This document shows, in pieces, positions 54,991 to 64,000 of a DNA stretch of 64,000 bases. Within the stretch, counting starts at the first letter, position 1, and the number at the start of each line of letters is the position of its first letter. Made by a program: the position numbers and the translations under genes. Under the pieces are notes generated by a model. That model had not been told where the DNA came from, searched no databases, and saw only the letters and a list, made by a program, of their open reading frames with translations. Source of the DNA: Hydrogenophaga taeniospiralis (lineage in GTDB: Bacteria; Pseudomonadota; Gammaproteobacteria; Burkholderiales; Burkholderiaceae_C); contig NZ_JAHBAG010000001.1 of NCBI RefSeq assembly GCF_020510445.1, positions 3,882,501 to 3,946,500 on the forward strand, given 5' to 3'.

Positions 54991-55662
54991 TCAAGCGCAC
55001 CACAGCCCTGTCGGATGCGTGATGCCCATCCACAGCGCCCAGCCAGACGTGGCCGCCAGCGCCAATCCAGCCAAACGGATTCCCCATGCGCCCGAGCGGC
55101 CACCACGCAGACGCAGCAGCAACCACGGTGCAGCGGTCAGCGAGACAGAGGTTCCAAGGGAGAACAGCGCCATGATGGCCGCGCCCTCCAGCGCATTGGC
55201 CGAGAGCGACGCCACCAACAGCGCCGAATACAACAGGCCACAAGGCATGAGTGCCCAGGCAACGCCCAGCACCACCGGAGCACGCTGCCCCAATGTGGTC
55301 AGTACGGGCCTGGCTTTGCGCCAGACGGTTTGCCCCAGATTTTCGATCCATGCCGGCTGGCGCGCCTGCCAGATCAGCACGGCCCCCAGCACCAACGCCC
55401 CGACATGAAACATGGTCCAGACCGGACGTATGGCGGTGGTATTCGTGCCCAACCATGCCAGCCCTTGCACCGAGCCGGCGGCAAAGGCACCGAACAAGGC
55501 ATAGCCGACCATGCGACTGAGCTGGAACGTCCACAAGGCGCGCGTGCTCCGCTCACCAGCGGCACGACCGATGCCTGCGCAGGCCGCGCCACACATGGCG
55601 ACGCAGTGGGGCCCGCCGGCCAGGCCCATGAAAAGGGCCGTGATCGCCATTGAAGTCTGCAT
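54991..55662 (-). CDS. SafE/DsbD_2-type membrane protein near cbb3 genes
   Basis: A 223-residue protein with six predicted membrane helices. The first helix has GGPHCVAMCG, a C-x3-C pair typical of this family, and the fourth has ALMPCGLLYSAL, the P-C-G-L-x-Y of CcdA/DsbD-like domains. Proteins of this kind often lie beside cbb3 oxidase and copper genes and are labelled sulfite exporter TauE/SafE; a role in copper or thiol-redox supply to the oxidase is more likely here, but this is inference. It follows hemN by 60 bases on the same strand. Confidence 0.8.
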   Translation of the reverse strand: MQTSMAITALFMGLAGGPHCVAMCGAACAGIGRAAGERSTRALWTFQLSRMVGYALFGAFAAGSVQGLAWLGTNTTAIRPVWTMFHVGALVLGAVLIWQARQPAWIENLGQTVWRKARPVLTTLGQRAPVVLGVAWALMPCGLLYSALLVASLSANALEGAAIMALFSLGTSVSLTAAPWLLLRLRGGRSGAWGIRLAGLALAATSGWALWMGITHPTGLWCA

Positions 55663-55722
55663 GAGGGCACTGTAGCGCAGTCGGCAGCCCAGGGTGCTTC
55701 GGGCTTCGAGTCAAACAAGCGA

Positions 55723-57102
55723 TCAGATGATCTTGGAGAAACGTGCCCGGTCCTGGTCCACCTGCAGGTTCTTGTCGAACACCATGGCAATGGCCCGCAC
55801 CAAGAACCAGCCCGTGGCCGTCACCTGCACACCACTGTCGTCGATGGTGACCAGCCCATGTTCGGCCAACCCGGCCAGCGCCTCCAGTTCGCGTGCGAAA
55901 TAGGTCTTGAAATCGATCAGGTGTCCAAGTTCGATCGATTCGTATTGGAGCTGTCCCTGGCACATGATGGACATGATCACCGACCGGCGCAGCAGATCAT
56001 CGCGGGTCAAGGCCAACCCACGCACGATCGGCAGTCGCCCCTGATCGAGCGCGTCGTAATACTCCTCCAGCGTCTTGGCGTTTTGGCTGTAGGTGGCACC
56101 AATGCGACCGATGGCCGAAACACCCAGCGCGATCAGGTCACAGTCTGGCTGGGTGCTGTAACCCTGGAAGTTTCGGTGCAAGCGCCCCTGCCGCTTGGCC
56201 ACGGCCAGCGCATCGGTCGGCAAGGCAAAGTGATCCATGCCAACATAAACGTATCCAGCGCCCATCAGCGCATCGAGCGAGGCCGACAGCATGGACAGCT
56301 TGTCACCGCCGCTGGGAAGCTCCGCAGAGATGATGCGTCGCTGAGGCTTGAAACGCGAGGGCAGATGCGCATAGGCGTAGAGCGCAATGCGATCCGGGCG
56401 CAGGGCATTGACTTGCGCCAGCGTGCGGGAGAACGACTCGGGCGTCTGCAGAGGCAGGCCGTAAATCAGATCGACATTGACCGACTCAAACCCGATCTTG
56501 CGCGCCGTGTCCACCAGCGCGAACACCTGCTCGGCCGGCTGTACGCGGTGGACCGCCTTTTGCACAGCGGGGTCAAAGTCCTGCACGCCAAAGCTCAGGC
56601 GGTTGAAACCCAGTCTGGCCAGGGTCTGCAGGCGCTGGTCGGTGACGGTTCGGGGATCGACCTCGATCGAGTATTCGCCGCCTGGCACCAGTGTGAAGTT
56701 TCGCCGGATCATGGCCATGAGGTCTTCGAGTTCGGCGTCCGAGAGGAAAGTGGGTGTGCCGCCCCCCAGGTGCAACTGCGAAACACTGTGCCCCTGACCG
56801 AAATGCTGGACCTGAAGATCGACTTCACGCGACAGGTAGCGCAGATACTCGGCGGCGCGCTCATGGTGCTTGGTGATGACCTTGTTGCAGGCGCAGTAAT
56901 AACAAACCGACTCGCAGAACGGGATGTGCACGTAGAGAGACAGGGGCAACGCCATCGACCCGGCCCGGCGTTGCTCCAGCGCCTGGACATAGTCCTGCTC
57001 GGTGAAGGCCTCAACGAAACGATCAGCGGTCGGATAAGAGGTGTAACGCGGTCCGGGGACGTCGAATCGCTTGAGCAATTCGTTGGAAATGGCATGACTC
57101 AC
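55723..57102 (-). CDS. hemN: Oxygen-independent coproporphyrinogen III oxidase
   Basis: A radical SAM enzyme of about 459 residues for haem synthesis without oxygen. The iron-sulfur motif is CESVCYYCACNK (C-x3-C-x2-C) near residue 65, followed by LHLGGGTPTFL and E-V-D-P-R-T-V-T. The start is uncertain: GTG at 57102 has GGAG at the right distance, and TTG at 57108 is closer. Haem is needed for the cbb3 oxidase. An FNR-type box lies 54 bases upstream. Confidence 0.92.
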   Translation of the reverse strand: MSHAISNELLKRFDVPGPRYTSYPTADRFVEAFTEQDYVQALEQRRAGSMALPLSLYVHIPFCESVCYYCACNKVITKHHERAAEYLRYLSREVDLQVQHFGQGHSVSQLHLGGGTPTFLSDAELEDLMAMIRRNFTLVPGGEYSIEVDPRTVTDQRLQTLARLGFNRLSFGVQDFDPAVQKAVHRVQPAEQVFALVDTARKIGFESVNVDLIYGLPLQTPESFSRTLAQVNALRPDRIALYAYAHLPSRFKPQRRIISAELPSGGDKLSMLSASLDALMGAGYVYVGMDHFALPTDALAVAKRQGRLHRNFQGYSTQPDCDLIALGVSAIGRIGATYSQNAKTLEEYYDALDQGRLPIVRGLALTRDDLLRRSVIMSIMCQGQLQYESIELGHLIDFKTYFARELEALAGLAEHGLVTIDDSGVQVTATGWFLVRAIAMVFDKNLQVDQDRARFSKII

Positions 57103-57156
57103 AAACAATTCTCCAGTTCTTCAGCTTTACTGTGCATCATGCACAGGGCTAGCCCC

Positions 57157-57170
57157 TTGATCTTGATCAA
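57157..57170. promoter_or_regulatory. FNR box between hemN and fnr
   Basis: TTGATCTTGATCAA matches the FNR consensus TTGAT-N4-ATCAA exactly. It lies 54 bases from the hemN start and 111 bases from the fnr start, so it could serve either or both. A second palindrome, TGTGCATCATGCACA, is at 57131-57145 on the hemN side. Confidence 0.85.
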
Positions 57171-57281
57171 GCCCACCCGTCATACTCGGGTTGACCCTGA
57201 GTTCCCGTCTCTGGAAACCGATGCTCGCTCGACAGGCTGCGGAACCATGGGGTAAGCTCGGGCTGCAATTCCGGGAAAAAT

Positions 57282-58001
57282 ATGGACGTTCATAGCATCA
57301 AAGTCGCCTGTTCAAGCTGCAACCTGCGCGAGTTGTGCTTACCCATGGGATTGAATTCCGAAGAGATGGACAAGCTCGACAGCGTGATTTCTTCGCGACG
57401 CAGGATCAAGCGCGGAGCGGCGCTGTTCAACACCGGTGACAAATTCACCTCGTTGTATGCGGTTCGTTCAGGTTTCTTCAAGACCTGTGTGACCACGGCT
57501 GACGGCCGGGACCAGGTCACGGGCTTCCAGATGACAGGCGAAATCATTGGTCTGGACGGCATCGTCAGTGACCACCATTCCTGCGATGCGATTGCGCTGG
57601 AGGACGCCGAGGTCTGCGTCATGCCGTTTGACGATGTCGAGCAGCTGTCGAGAGAGTTCACAACCCTGCAGCACCATGTGCACAAGATCATGAGCCGTGA
57701 GATCGTGCGCGATCACAGCGTCATGTTGTTGTTGGGCAGCATGAGGGCGGAAGAGCGGCTGGCCGCCTTCCTGCTCAATCTGGTACAGCGCCTGCATGCC
57801 CGAGGCTTCTCGCAGTCGGAGCTGATTCTTCGCATGACCCGGGAAGAAATCGGGAGCTACCTCGGCATGAAGCTTGAGACGGTGAGCCGCACGTTCTCGA
57901 AGTTCGTCGAGGAAGGCACGATCGAGGTCAAGCAACGCTACGTTCACATCAAGAACACCGACGCGCTCAAACAGATCGTCAACCCACAGTCCTGTCGCTG
58001 A
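57282..58001 (+). CDS. fnr: FNR-type oxygen-sensing transcriptional regulator
   Basis: A 239-residue Crp/Fnr regulator. Cluster-type cysteines are at C10, C13 and C19 in ACSSCNLRELC and C101 in DHHSC, so it can bind an oxygen-labile [4Fe-4S] cluster. The DNA-binding helix is TREEIGSYLGMKLETVSRTF with the E-x-x-S-R contact residues of FNR. It is expected to activate hemN and the cbb3 genes at low oxygen. It is convergent with the cbb3 locus end and followed by a strong terminator. Confidence 0.94.
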   Translation: MDVHSIKVACSSCNLRELCLPMGLNSEEMDKLDSVISSRRRIKRGAALFNTGDKFTSLYAVRSGFFKTCVTTADGRDQVTGFQMTGEIIGLDGIVSDHHSCDAIALEDAEVCVMPFDDVEQLSREFTTLQHHVHKIMSREIVRDHSVMLLLGSMRAEERLAAFLLNLVQRLHARGFSQSELILRMTREEIGSYLGMKLETVSRTFSKFVEEGTIEVKQRYVHIKNTDALKQIVNPQSCR

Positions 58002-58040
58002 ACTCAGGCAGCGGCTTCTGGCCCGCATCCGACACACCCC

Positions 58041-58085
58041 AAAAATCAAGCCCCGCCGAGACTGCTCGGGCGGGGCTTGATTTTT
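58041..58085. terminator. Bidirectional terminator after fnr
   Basis: AAAAATCAAGCCCCGCCGAG pairs perfectly with CTCGGGCGGGGCTTGATTTTT around a 4-base loop. A/T runs at both sides serve fnr from the left and the cbb3 operon from the right. Confidence 0.92.
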
Positions 58086-58100
58086 GAGCAACAAACTGCT

Positions 58101-58394
58101 TCAGGAACACGAACCGTTCTTGGCGCAGTCGCGAGGTCGCTCCTCCAGCGGAACGGGGCAACGGTTGACCTCGAACGGGGACATGGACAAAAGCGCCGTG
58201 AGTGAGCTCGACACCATGGTCACCACCCAGAAAACAAAGAAGGCCATTGTGTAGACAGCCTGTCTGGACATCTCGAGTGGTTGCCCGAACCAGTGCAGAT
58301 CACTGGGATCGACCATGGCAAACACGATCATCTCCAGTACGGCGGCCACCAGAAAAGCCGGCCATGCAATCCACATCCATCGCTGAGCCCACAT
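58101..58394 (-). CDS. Small membrane protein at the end of the cbb3 locus
   Basis: A 97-residue protein with two membrane helices (about residues 8-27 and 47-68), and a Cys-rich tail with N-R-C-P-V and D-C-A-K-N-G-S-C-S. It is not a known cbb3 subunit by name, but such two-helix proteins occur after ccoGH in Betaproteobacteria. It lies 77 bases from the ccoH-like gene and ends at the shared terminator. Function unknown. Confidence 0.7.
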   Translation of the reverse strand: MWAQRWMWIAWPAFLVAAVLEMIVFAMVDPSDLHWFGQPLEMSRQAVYTMAFFVFWVVTMVSSSLTALLSMSPFEVNRCPVPLEERPRDCAKNGSCS

Positions 58395-58471
58395 TGTTTT
58401 GTCTCCTTGGGTTCCGTCGCTGACTCGGGAGTTGTCGTGATGCGCCTCACGAAGATCTAATCATCACACAC

Positions 58472-58768
58472 CTATTCGTCGGTTGGAACCACCGGCGAGG
58501 CCGCATGATTGCGCGCCTGGTGGGCGGGCTGCAGCTGGATCAGCGCGTCAATGCGGGCCTGCCCTTGCAGCGACCGCGCGGCCTGGAGATTGCGCTCGTA
58601 GTCTTCCTTGTCGAGCACAGGATCGGCGCCCTTCACCGCAATGACTGCGGTGATGATGCTCGCGACCACCACCAGCAATGGTCCCCCCACCACCAGCCAC
58701 ATGTGTGGAACGCGCCACCAGGAGACAGAAGGCTTAGGGTCCGGATTTTTGAGGGTTGCGGTATTCAT
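58472..58768 (-). CDS. ccoH: FixH/CcoH-like protein, cbb3 oxidase assembly
   Basis: A 98-residue protein with one membrane helix (about residues 24-46) and a periplasmic part with the FixH-type ADPVLDKEDYERNLQAAR. CcoH helps cbb3 assembly. The chain is short compared with longer FixH proteins (about 150-170 residues), ending soon after the first periplasmic motif. It lies between ccoG and the small membrane protein, 42 bases after ccoG. Confidence 0.8.
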   Translation of the reverse strand: MNTATLKNPDPKPSVSWWRVPHMWLVVGGPLLVVVASIITAVIAVKGADPVLDKEDYERNLQAARSLQGQARIDALIQLQPAHQARNHAASPVVPTDE

Positions 58769-58810
58769 TGAAGACTCCAGAGTGGTCGGTGGATGGGCGA
58801 CGTCCGCATT

Positions 58811-60277
58811 TCAGCGCGGGATAAGAAAGGCTGCTTTTTCGGTTACCTGGGATGCCTCATCCCCTGTGGACCGGATCTCGAAGTGGATCGGGTGGGACCC
58901 GCTGGGTGCCGTATCGGGTGGCACCTGCACCCGCAGCACCGCAGACCGGACTTCCGTGGGCAACACTTCAATCTCGGCTTCCGACGCGATGGTGATGCCC
59001 TGCAACCCCGACACGCTGATCACGTAGCGCTGCGTGCTTTCGGTCGCATTCATGACCTGCAGCCTGAACACGTTTTCGATGCGCCCCTGCTCCACCATGC
59101 GAGCCAGCACGCCGCGATCACGAATGACGTCGACCTTGAGGGGGGTGCGCAAGAAGAGGCTGATCATCACGGCGAGGGTGATGGTCAGCAGAATGCCGGA
59201 ATACACCAAGACCCTTGGGCGCATCGCGCGGCGGATCATCTGCTGGGTGCTCCACCCTTGCGCCATGCCATTTTGCGTGGAGTATTTGATAAGGCCACGT
59301 GGATAGCCCACCTTGTCCATCACCTCATCGCAGACATCGATGCAAGCCCCGCAACCGATGCACTCGTATTGCAGACCTTTTCGAATGTCGATCCCGGTGG
59401 GACAGACCTGCACACACAAGGTGCAATCCACACACGCACCCAGGCCCAGGGCTTTCGGGTCCGCCTTCTTGGAACGCGGTCCACGCGGCTCACCACGTTT
59501 CTCGTCGTAAGTGACGATCATCGTGTCCTTGTCGAACATCGCGCTCTGGAAGCGCGCATAGGGGCACATGTACTTGCAGACCTGTTCGCGCATGAAGCCG
59601 GCATTGCCATAGGTGGCAAACCCGTAGAAGAAGATCCAGAAGGTTTGCCAAGGGCCGAGGGACGCCGCCAGGGACAGCGAGGTCAGCTCACGAATCGGCG
59701 TGAAGTAGCCCACGAACGTGAAGCCGGTCCAAAGGGCAAACAAGATCCAGAGCGCATGCTTGATCCACTTCTTGCTGAACTTGGCGGCCGACAGGGGCGA
59801 CTGGTCGAGCCGCATGCGCGCGGACCGGTCACCTTCGACCTTTTTCTCGATCCACAGGAATATCTCTGTGTAGACCGTCTGTGGACAGGCGTAGCCGCAC
59901 CACAGGCGCCCTGCCACGGCCGTGAACAGGAACAGTGCCAGCGCCGAAATGACCAACAGCCCCGTGAGGTAGATGAAGTCCTGCGGGTAGAGCACCAGGC
60001 CGAAAATGTAAAAGCGGCGCGCTTCGAGATCGAAGAGCACCGCTTGACGCGCATTCCACTCCAGCCAGGGCAAGCCGTAAAACACGATCTGCGTGATCCA
60101 GACCGCAATCCACCGCCATTTGGAAAACAGACCAGCGACCGAGCGCGGGTAAATTTTCTGGCGAGAAGCGTACAGAGAAACCATCACCTCGTCGCCGGCA
60201 GCATCTCCTTGCGATGGTTCCGGGGTGATGGGAATGATCGGTTTGCTGCTGCTGACGTCTGGCGTGGCGGAAGTCAC
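58811..60277 (-). CDS. ccoG: Cytochrome c oxidase accessory protein CcoG (FixG/RdxA)
   Basis: A 488-residue membrane ferredoxin. It has five membrane helices, W-C-G-Y-A-C-P-Q-T-V-Y near residue 125, two ferredoxin motifs CVDCTLCVQVCP and CIGCGACIDVC near residues 283-325, and a periplasmic C-terminal immunoglobulin-like domain. CcoG reduces copper for assembly of the cbb3 CcoN subunit. The start is GTG and has no strong site. It follows ccoP past a terminator-like hairpin. Confidence 0.92.
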   Translation of the reverse strand: MTSATPDVSSSKPIIPITPEPSQGDAAGDEVMVSLYASRQKIYPRSVAGLFSKWRWIAVWITQIVFYGLPWLEWNARQAVLFDLEARRFYIFGLVLYPQDFIYLTGLLVISALALFLFTAVAGRLWCGYACPQTVYTEIFLWIEKKVEGDRSARMRLDQSPLSAAKFSKKWIKHALWILFALWTGFTFVGYFTPIRELTSLSLAASLGPWQTFWIFFYGFATYGNAGFMREQVCKYMCPYARFQSAMFDKDTMIVTYDEKRGEPRGPRSKKADPKALGLGACVDCTLCVQVCPTGIDIRKGLQYECIGCGACIDVCDEVMDKVGYPRGLIKYSTQNGMAQGWSTQQMIRRAMRPRVLVYSGILLTITLAVMISLFLRTPLKVDVIRDRGVLARMVEQGRIENVFRLQVMNATESTQRYVISVSGLQGITIASEAEIEVLPTEVRSAVLRVQVPPDTAPSGSHPIHFEIRSTGDEASQVTEKAAFLIPR

Positions 60278-60300
60278 GAGGAACCCGTGGTTGGTGAAAG

Positions 60301-60335
60301 AAAAAAGGCTGCGCGGTCAAAGCGACCACACAGCC
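60301..60335 (-). terminator. Hairpin between ccoP and ccoG
   Basis: On the minus strand GGCTGTGTGGTC/GACCGCGCAGCC with two mismatches near the middle, then six T residues. It may set a lower level for ccoG and ccoH than for ccoNOQP. Confidence 0.7.
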
Positions 60336-60347
60336 TCCTCGGTTGCC

Positions 60348-61256
60348 TTAATTGGCGGGCTTGTTCGACATGCCCCAGACGTAGGACGCGAGCACGTTGA
60401 TCTGCGCTTCGTTCAGCAAGGCCGACTGCCCGGGCATCTGGTTGGTGAATCCATTGTTCACAGCGCGGATGATGGCTTCTTCACCCCAGCCATGCAGCCA
60501 CGTACCATCGGTCAGGTTGGCAGCACCCACCGCCGCCATCCCTTTGCCATCCATGCCGTGGCAGGCCGCACAGGCAGCGAACTTTTCTTTGCCCTGGGAG
60601 GCTCGCACGGAGTCGTGCGGACTGCCAGACAGGCTCAGCACGTAGTTCGCCACGTTGCGCACGTCTTCAGCACTGCCCACGGCAGCAGCCATCGGGGGCA
60701 TGACACCGATACGGCCCTGAGCAATCGTCTTTTTGATGATCGCATGGTCACCACCGCCCAGCCAGTCACCGTCGGTCAGGTTGGGAAAGCCCTTGGCTCC
60801 ACGGGCATCAGAACCATGGCACTGGGCACAGTAGTTCATGAACAGACGCTCACCAATGGCCATGGCTTGCGCATCGCCAGCGATCTGCTCCGGGGTCATG
60901 CCGTTGAATTTGGCGTATATCGGGGCGATGGCCGCCTCCACCTTTGCAACCTCGGAGGTGTGCTGCCCCTGCGAACTCCAGCCCAGTACACCCTGGAACT
61001 TGCCAAACATGGGATACAGCGCGCCGTAGGCCAGCGCGAAGAGCACCGTGATGATGAACAGATAGACCCACCACCTGGGCAGCGGGTTGTTCATTTCCGC
61101 CAGATCGCCGTCCCAGACGTGACCGGTGGTGTTGTCGGCATGGGTGTTCGCCTTCGTGGTGCCACTGATCCAAAGCAGGATCAGGCAGGCGATGATGCTG
61201 ACCAGTGTCAACCCGCCCACGTAGAGGTGCCAGAAATCACTTGTAAAGTCGCTCAT
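60348..61256 (-). CDS. ccoP: cbb3 cytochrome oxidase subunit CcoP (dihaem)
   Basis: A 302-residue dihaem cytochrome c. Two membrane helices lie in the first 80 residues, then two haem sites, CAQCH near residue 140 and CAACH near residue 227, each with a distal Met (G-V-M-P-P-M and N-Q-M-P-G). The length is that of CcoP. It delivers electrons to CcoO and CcoN. It lies 26 bases after ccoQ. Confidence 0.95.
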   Translation of the reverse strand: MSDFTSDFWHLYVGGLTLVSIIACLILLWISGTTKANTHADNTTGHVWDGDLAEMNNPLPRWWVYLFIITVLFALAYGALYPMFGKFQGVLGWSSQGQHTSEVAKVEAAIAPIYAKFNGMTPEQIAGDAQAMAIGERLFMNYCAQCHGSDARGAKGFPNLTDGDWLGGGDHAIIKKTIAQGRIGVMPPMAAAVGSAEDVRNVANYVLSLSGSPHDSVRASQGKEKFAACAACHGMDGKGMAAVGAANLTDGTWLHGWGEEAIIRAVNNGFTNQMPGQSALLNEAQINVLASYVWGMSNKPAN

Positions 61257-61282
61257 GATGTTTCTCTTGTTGGTGCCGCGGT

Positions 61283-61420
61283 TTAGTCGTCAGTGAAGGG
61301 CAGTTGGGCTGCCTCGTCAAAGCTGGCCTGGTTGCGTTTGGACCAGGCCCATACCACGATGCCCACGAAGGTCAGCAAACTGACCACCGTGACGATGCTG
61401 CGCAGATCGTTGATGTCCAT
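61283..61420 (-). CDS. ccoQ: cbb3 oxidase subunit CcoQ/FixQ
   Basis: A 45-residue single-helix protein. MDINDLRSIVTVVSLLTFVG begins it and W-A-W-S-K-R-N follows the helix; the C-terminus is acidic. Extra in-frame codons upstream lack a site. CcoQ stabilises the NOP complex. It lies 16 bases after ccoO. Confidence 0.9.
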   Translation of the reverse strand: MDINDLRSIVTVVSLLTFVGIVVWAWSKRNQASFDEAAQLPFTDD

Positions 61421-61436
61421 GGTGGGCCTTCCGCGG

Positions 61437-62186
61437 TTATTGCTTGGTACCAGTCGCCGCGGCGGGCGCTGGCTCAACAGCCGGAGCGGTAGGCGCTGCA
61501 GCCTCGGCCGCCGGAGTCACATCAGCAGCAGCGGGTGCCGGAGCCGCCTCGGCAGCCGGGCGGCTGGCGCTGCGAGCGGTGCCCAGCACCTGCAGATAGG
61601 CGATCACGGCTTCCATCTGGGTCTTACCCTTCACAGCTTCGACCGACTGTGCGATCTCTTCGTCGGTGTAAGGCGCGCCGAGCGTACGCAGCACTTCCAT
61701 GCGCTTGGGCATGACGTCCGCATTCACCGCTTTCTCGCCAAGGAATGCGTACGCGGGCATGTTCGATTCAGGCACCACATCGCGTGGGTTGGTCAGGTGG
61801 GTGCGATGCCATTCATCGCTGTAGCGGCCACCCACACGGTGCAGATCAGGACCCGTGCGCTTGGAACCCCACTGGAACGGACGGTCGTAAACAAATTCGC
61901 CAGCCACCGAGTAAGGGCCATAACGCAACGTCTCGGCCTGGAACGGACGAATCATCTGCGAGTGGCAGTTGTAGCAACCTTCGCTCACATAGACATCACG
62001 ACCGGCCAGCTGCAGTGCGCTGTAGGGCTTGAGGCCTTCGATCGGTGTGGTGGTGGACTTCTGGAAGAACAGGGGCACGATTTCAACCAGACCACCCACA
62101 GCCACCACGAGCGTGATCAACACGATCATGAGGAAGTTGTTGGTCTCGATCCGTCCGTGGCCTTCGACTTTTTCGTTGTTTGCCAT
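61437..62186 (-). CDS. ccoO: cbb3 cytochrome oxidase subunit CcoO (monohaem)
   Basis: A 249-residue monohaem cytochrome c with an N-terminal membrane helix (about residues 17-40) and the haem site [14 protein letters not shown] near residue 70. The C-terminal 45 residues are an Ala/Pro-rich tail, longer than usual and without a known role. It lies 11 bases after ccoN. Confidence 0.95.
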   Translation of the reverse strand: MANNEKVEGHGRIETNNFLMIVLITLVVAVGGLVEIVPLFFQKSTTTPIEGLKPYSALQLAGRDVYVSEGCYNCHSQMIRPFQAETLRYGPYSVAGEFVYDRPFQWGSKRTGPDLHRVGGRYSDEWHRTHLTNPRDVVPESNMPAYAFLGEKAVNADVMPKRMEVLRTLGAPYTDEEIAQSVEAVKGKTQMEAVIAYLQVLGTARSASRPAAEAAPAPAAADVTPAAEAAAPTAPAVEPAPAAATGTKQ

Positions 62187-62197
62187 GTTTCTACTCC

Positions 62198-63643
<1,446 letters not shown>

Positions 63644-63701
63644 ACAGAACTCCTCATAAATGTCGCTTGTTGGAGTGTCCTCACGGCACCCTCCATGCAC
63701 C

Positions 63702-63715
63702 TTGACTTAAGTCAA
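63702..63715. promoter_or_regulatory. FNR-type box upstream of ccoN
   Basis: TTGACTTAAGTCAA is a perfect palindrome of the CRP/FNR type, differing from the FNR consensus by one base in each half. It overlaps the last codons of ccoS and lies 59 bases from the ccoN start. Confidence 0.75.
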
Positions 63716-63849
63716 TCGCCCCGAAGAATGCGCTCGCCCTCACGTTCGATGTTGTCGAATTGCCCAGCCTGAAGTGCCCACCAAAAGACCCCGATGATGG
63801 CGAACACGAGCAACACCGAAATGGGGATCAGCAAATACAGAACATCCAT
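63712..63849 (-). CDS. ccoS: cbb3 oxidase maturation protein CcoS
   Basis: A 45-residue protein, MDVLYLLIPISVLLVFAI with one membrane helix, then FWWALQAGQFDN and a short acidic tail ending R-G-D. The sequence F-W-W-A-x-x-x-G-Q-F-D is the signature of CcoS, needed for putting haem and copper into CcoN. It lies between ccoI and ccoN. Its stop overlaps an FNR-type palindrome. Confidence 0.92.
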   Translation of the reverse strand: MDVLYLLIPISVLLVFAIIGVFWWALQAGQFDNIEREGERILRGD

Positions 63850-63891
63850 GATGAACACCTTTATCAATCGAACGCGGTGAATACCGCGCCT

Positions 63892-64000
63892 TTATGCGGA
63901 TGAGCTCGCACCCACAGGGGTCACTGGGACGCCCGCTGTGGCTTTGGACGCCAAGCGCAACGCGTTGACGATCACCAGCAACGAACTACCAGCCATGCCG
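63892..64000 (-). CDS. ccoI: Copper-transporting P-type ATPase CcoI, C-terminal end only
   Basis: Only the last 35 residues are in the window: G-M-A-G-S-S-L-L-V-I-V-N-A-L-R-L-A then a short Ser/Ala/Val tail. The N-A-L-R-L ending after a G-M-x-x-S-S-L-L helix is the usual C-terminus of copper P1B-type ATPases. The place next to ccoS makes CcoI likely. The rest lies beyond the right edge. Confidence 0.85.
   Translation of the reverse strand, partial: GMAGSSLLVIVNALRLASKATAGVPVTPVGASSSA

Noticed and set aside
54694..55653. 319-residue + strand frame opposite the safE-like gene
   Set aside because: Gln/Arg/His-rich antisense shadow; the minus-strand protein has membrane helices and conserved Cys motifs.

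Overview
The window looks like a chromosomal segment of a high-GC betaproteobacterium of the Comamonadaceae (Burkholderiales), most like Hydrogenophaga. The reasons are a phaCAB polyhydroxybutyrate locus, an aerobic benzoyl-CoA (box) pathway, the gene order thrS-infC-rpmI-rplT-pheS-pheT-ihfA-merR-tRNA-Pro, a cbb3 oxidase locus beside fnr and hemN, and a GC-rich intergenic repeat family that recurs about ten times. The taxon is inferred from gene content; no 16S gene is present.

Layout. 1-2900: a small phage-derived block on the + strand with short coupled ORFs, an HNH nuclease, a P27-like small terminase and a second small phage protein. It is followed by a non-coding stretch with a compound direct/inverted repeat and a terminator. 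3191-7243 (-): phaC-phaA-phaB. 7327-9641: a small membrane protein, pgeF, maiA and a collagen-like lipoprotein. 9906-20234 (-): a long same-strand run of an archaeal-type AMP/thymidine phosphorylase, a PRPP-synthetase-like protein, NfeD, a slipin, an acetyl-CoA-synthetase-like ligase, 2-oxoacid dehydrogenase E1 alpha, E1 beta and E2, and a dedicated acyl carrier protein. 20444-26548: a GntR regulator divergent from a Rieske oxygenase, a glutamine-synthetase-like protein and a ferredoxin (same order as the sadABD genes of 4-aminobenzenesulfonate degraders), then an FAH-family hydrolase and an orphan TRAP binding protein. 27369-36414 (-): boxC, boxB, boxA, then enoyl-CoA hydratase, 3-hydroxyacyl-CoA dehydrogenase, MaoC and thiolase, all for benzoate via benzoyl-CoA to central CoA esters. 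Divergent from boxC are a DUF4863 gene and an alpha/beta hydrolase. The divergent promoter region carries two TGCA-N6-TGCA operators.

38058-43817: an NADH-dehydrogenase-like/SelD fusion convergent with a ynjBCD-type ABC transporter. 43895-54316: a truncated phosphotransferase, tRNA-Pro(GGG), merR, ihfA, pheT, pheS, rplT, rpmI, infC (ATA start), thrS and the isocitrate lyase gene aceA. Both tRNA-synthetase genes pheS and thrS have a terminator-like hairpin just before their start. 54579-54820: remnant of an IS3-type transposase. 54991-64000: SafE/DsbD_2-like membrane protein, hemN, fnr, and the cbb3 oxidase locus ccoI(partial)-S-N-O-Q-P-G-H. FNR-type sites lie before hemN/fnr and before ccoN.

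Together the genes describe a metabolically flexible aerobe/microaerobe that degrades aromatics, feeds acetyl-CoA into PHB and the glyoxylate shunt, and respires at low oxygen with cbb3 oxidase under FNR control. The least understood parts are the 9.9-20.2 kb run and the structured leaders of thrS and pheS.
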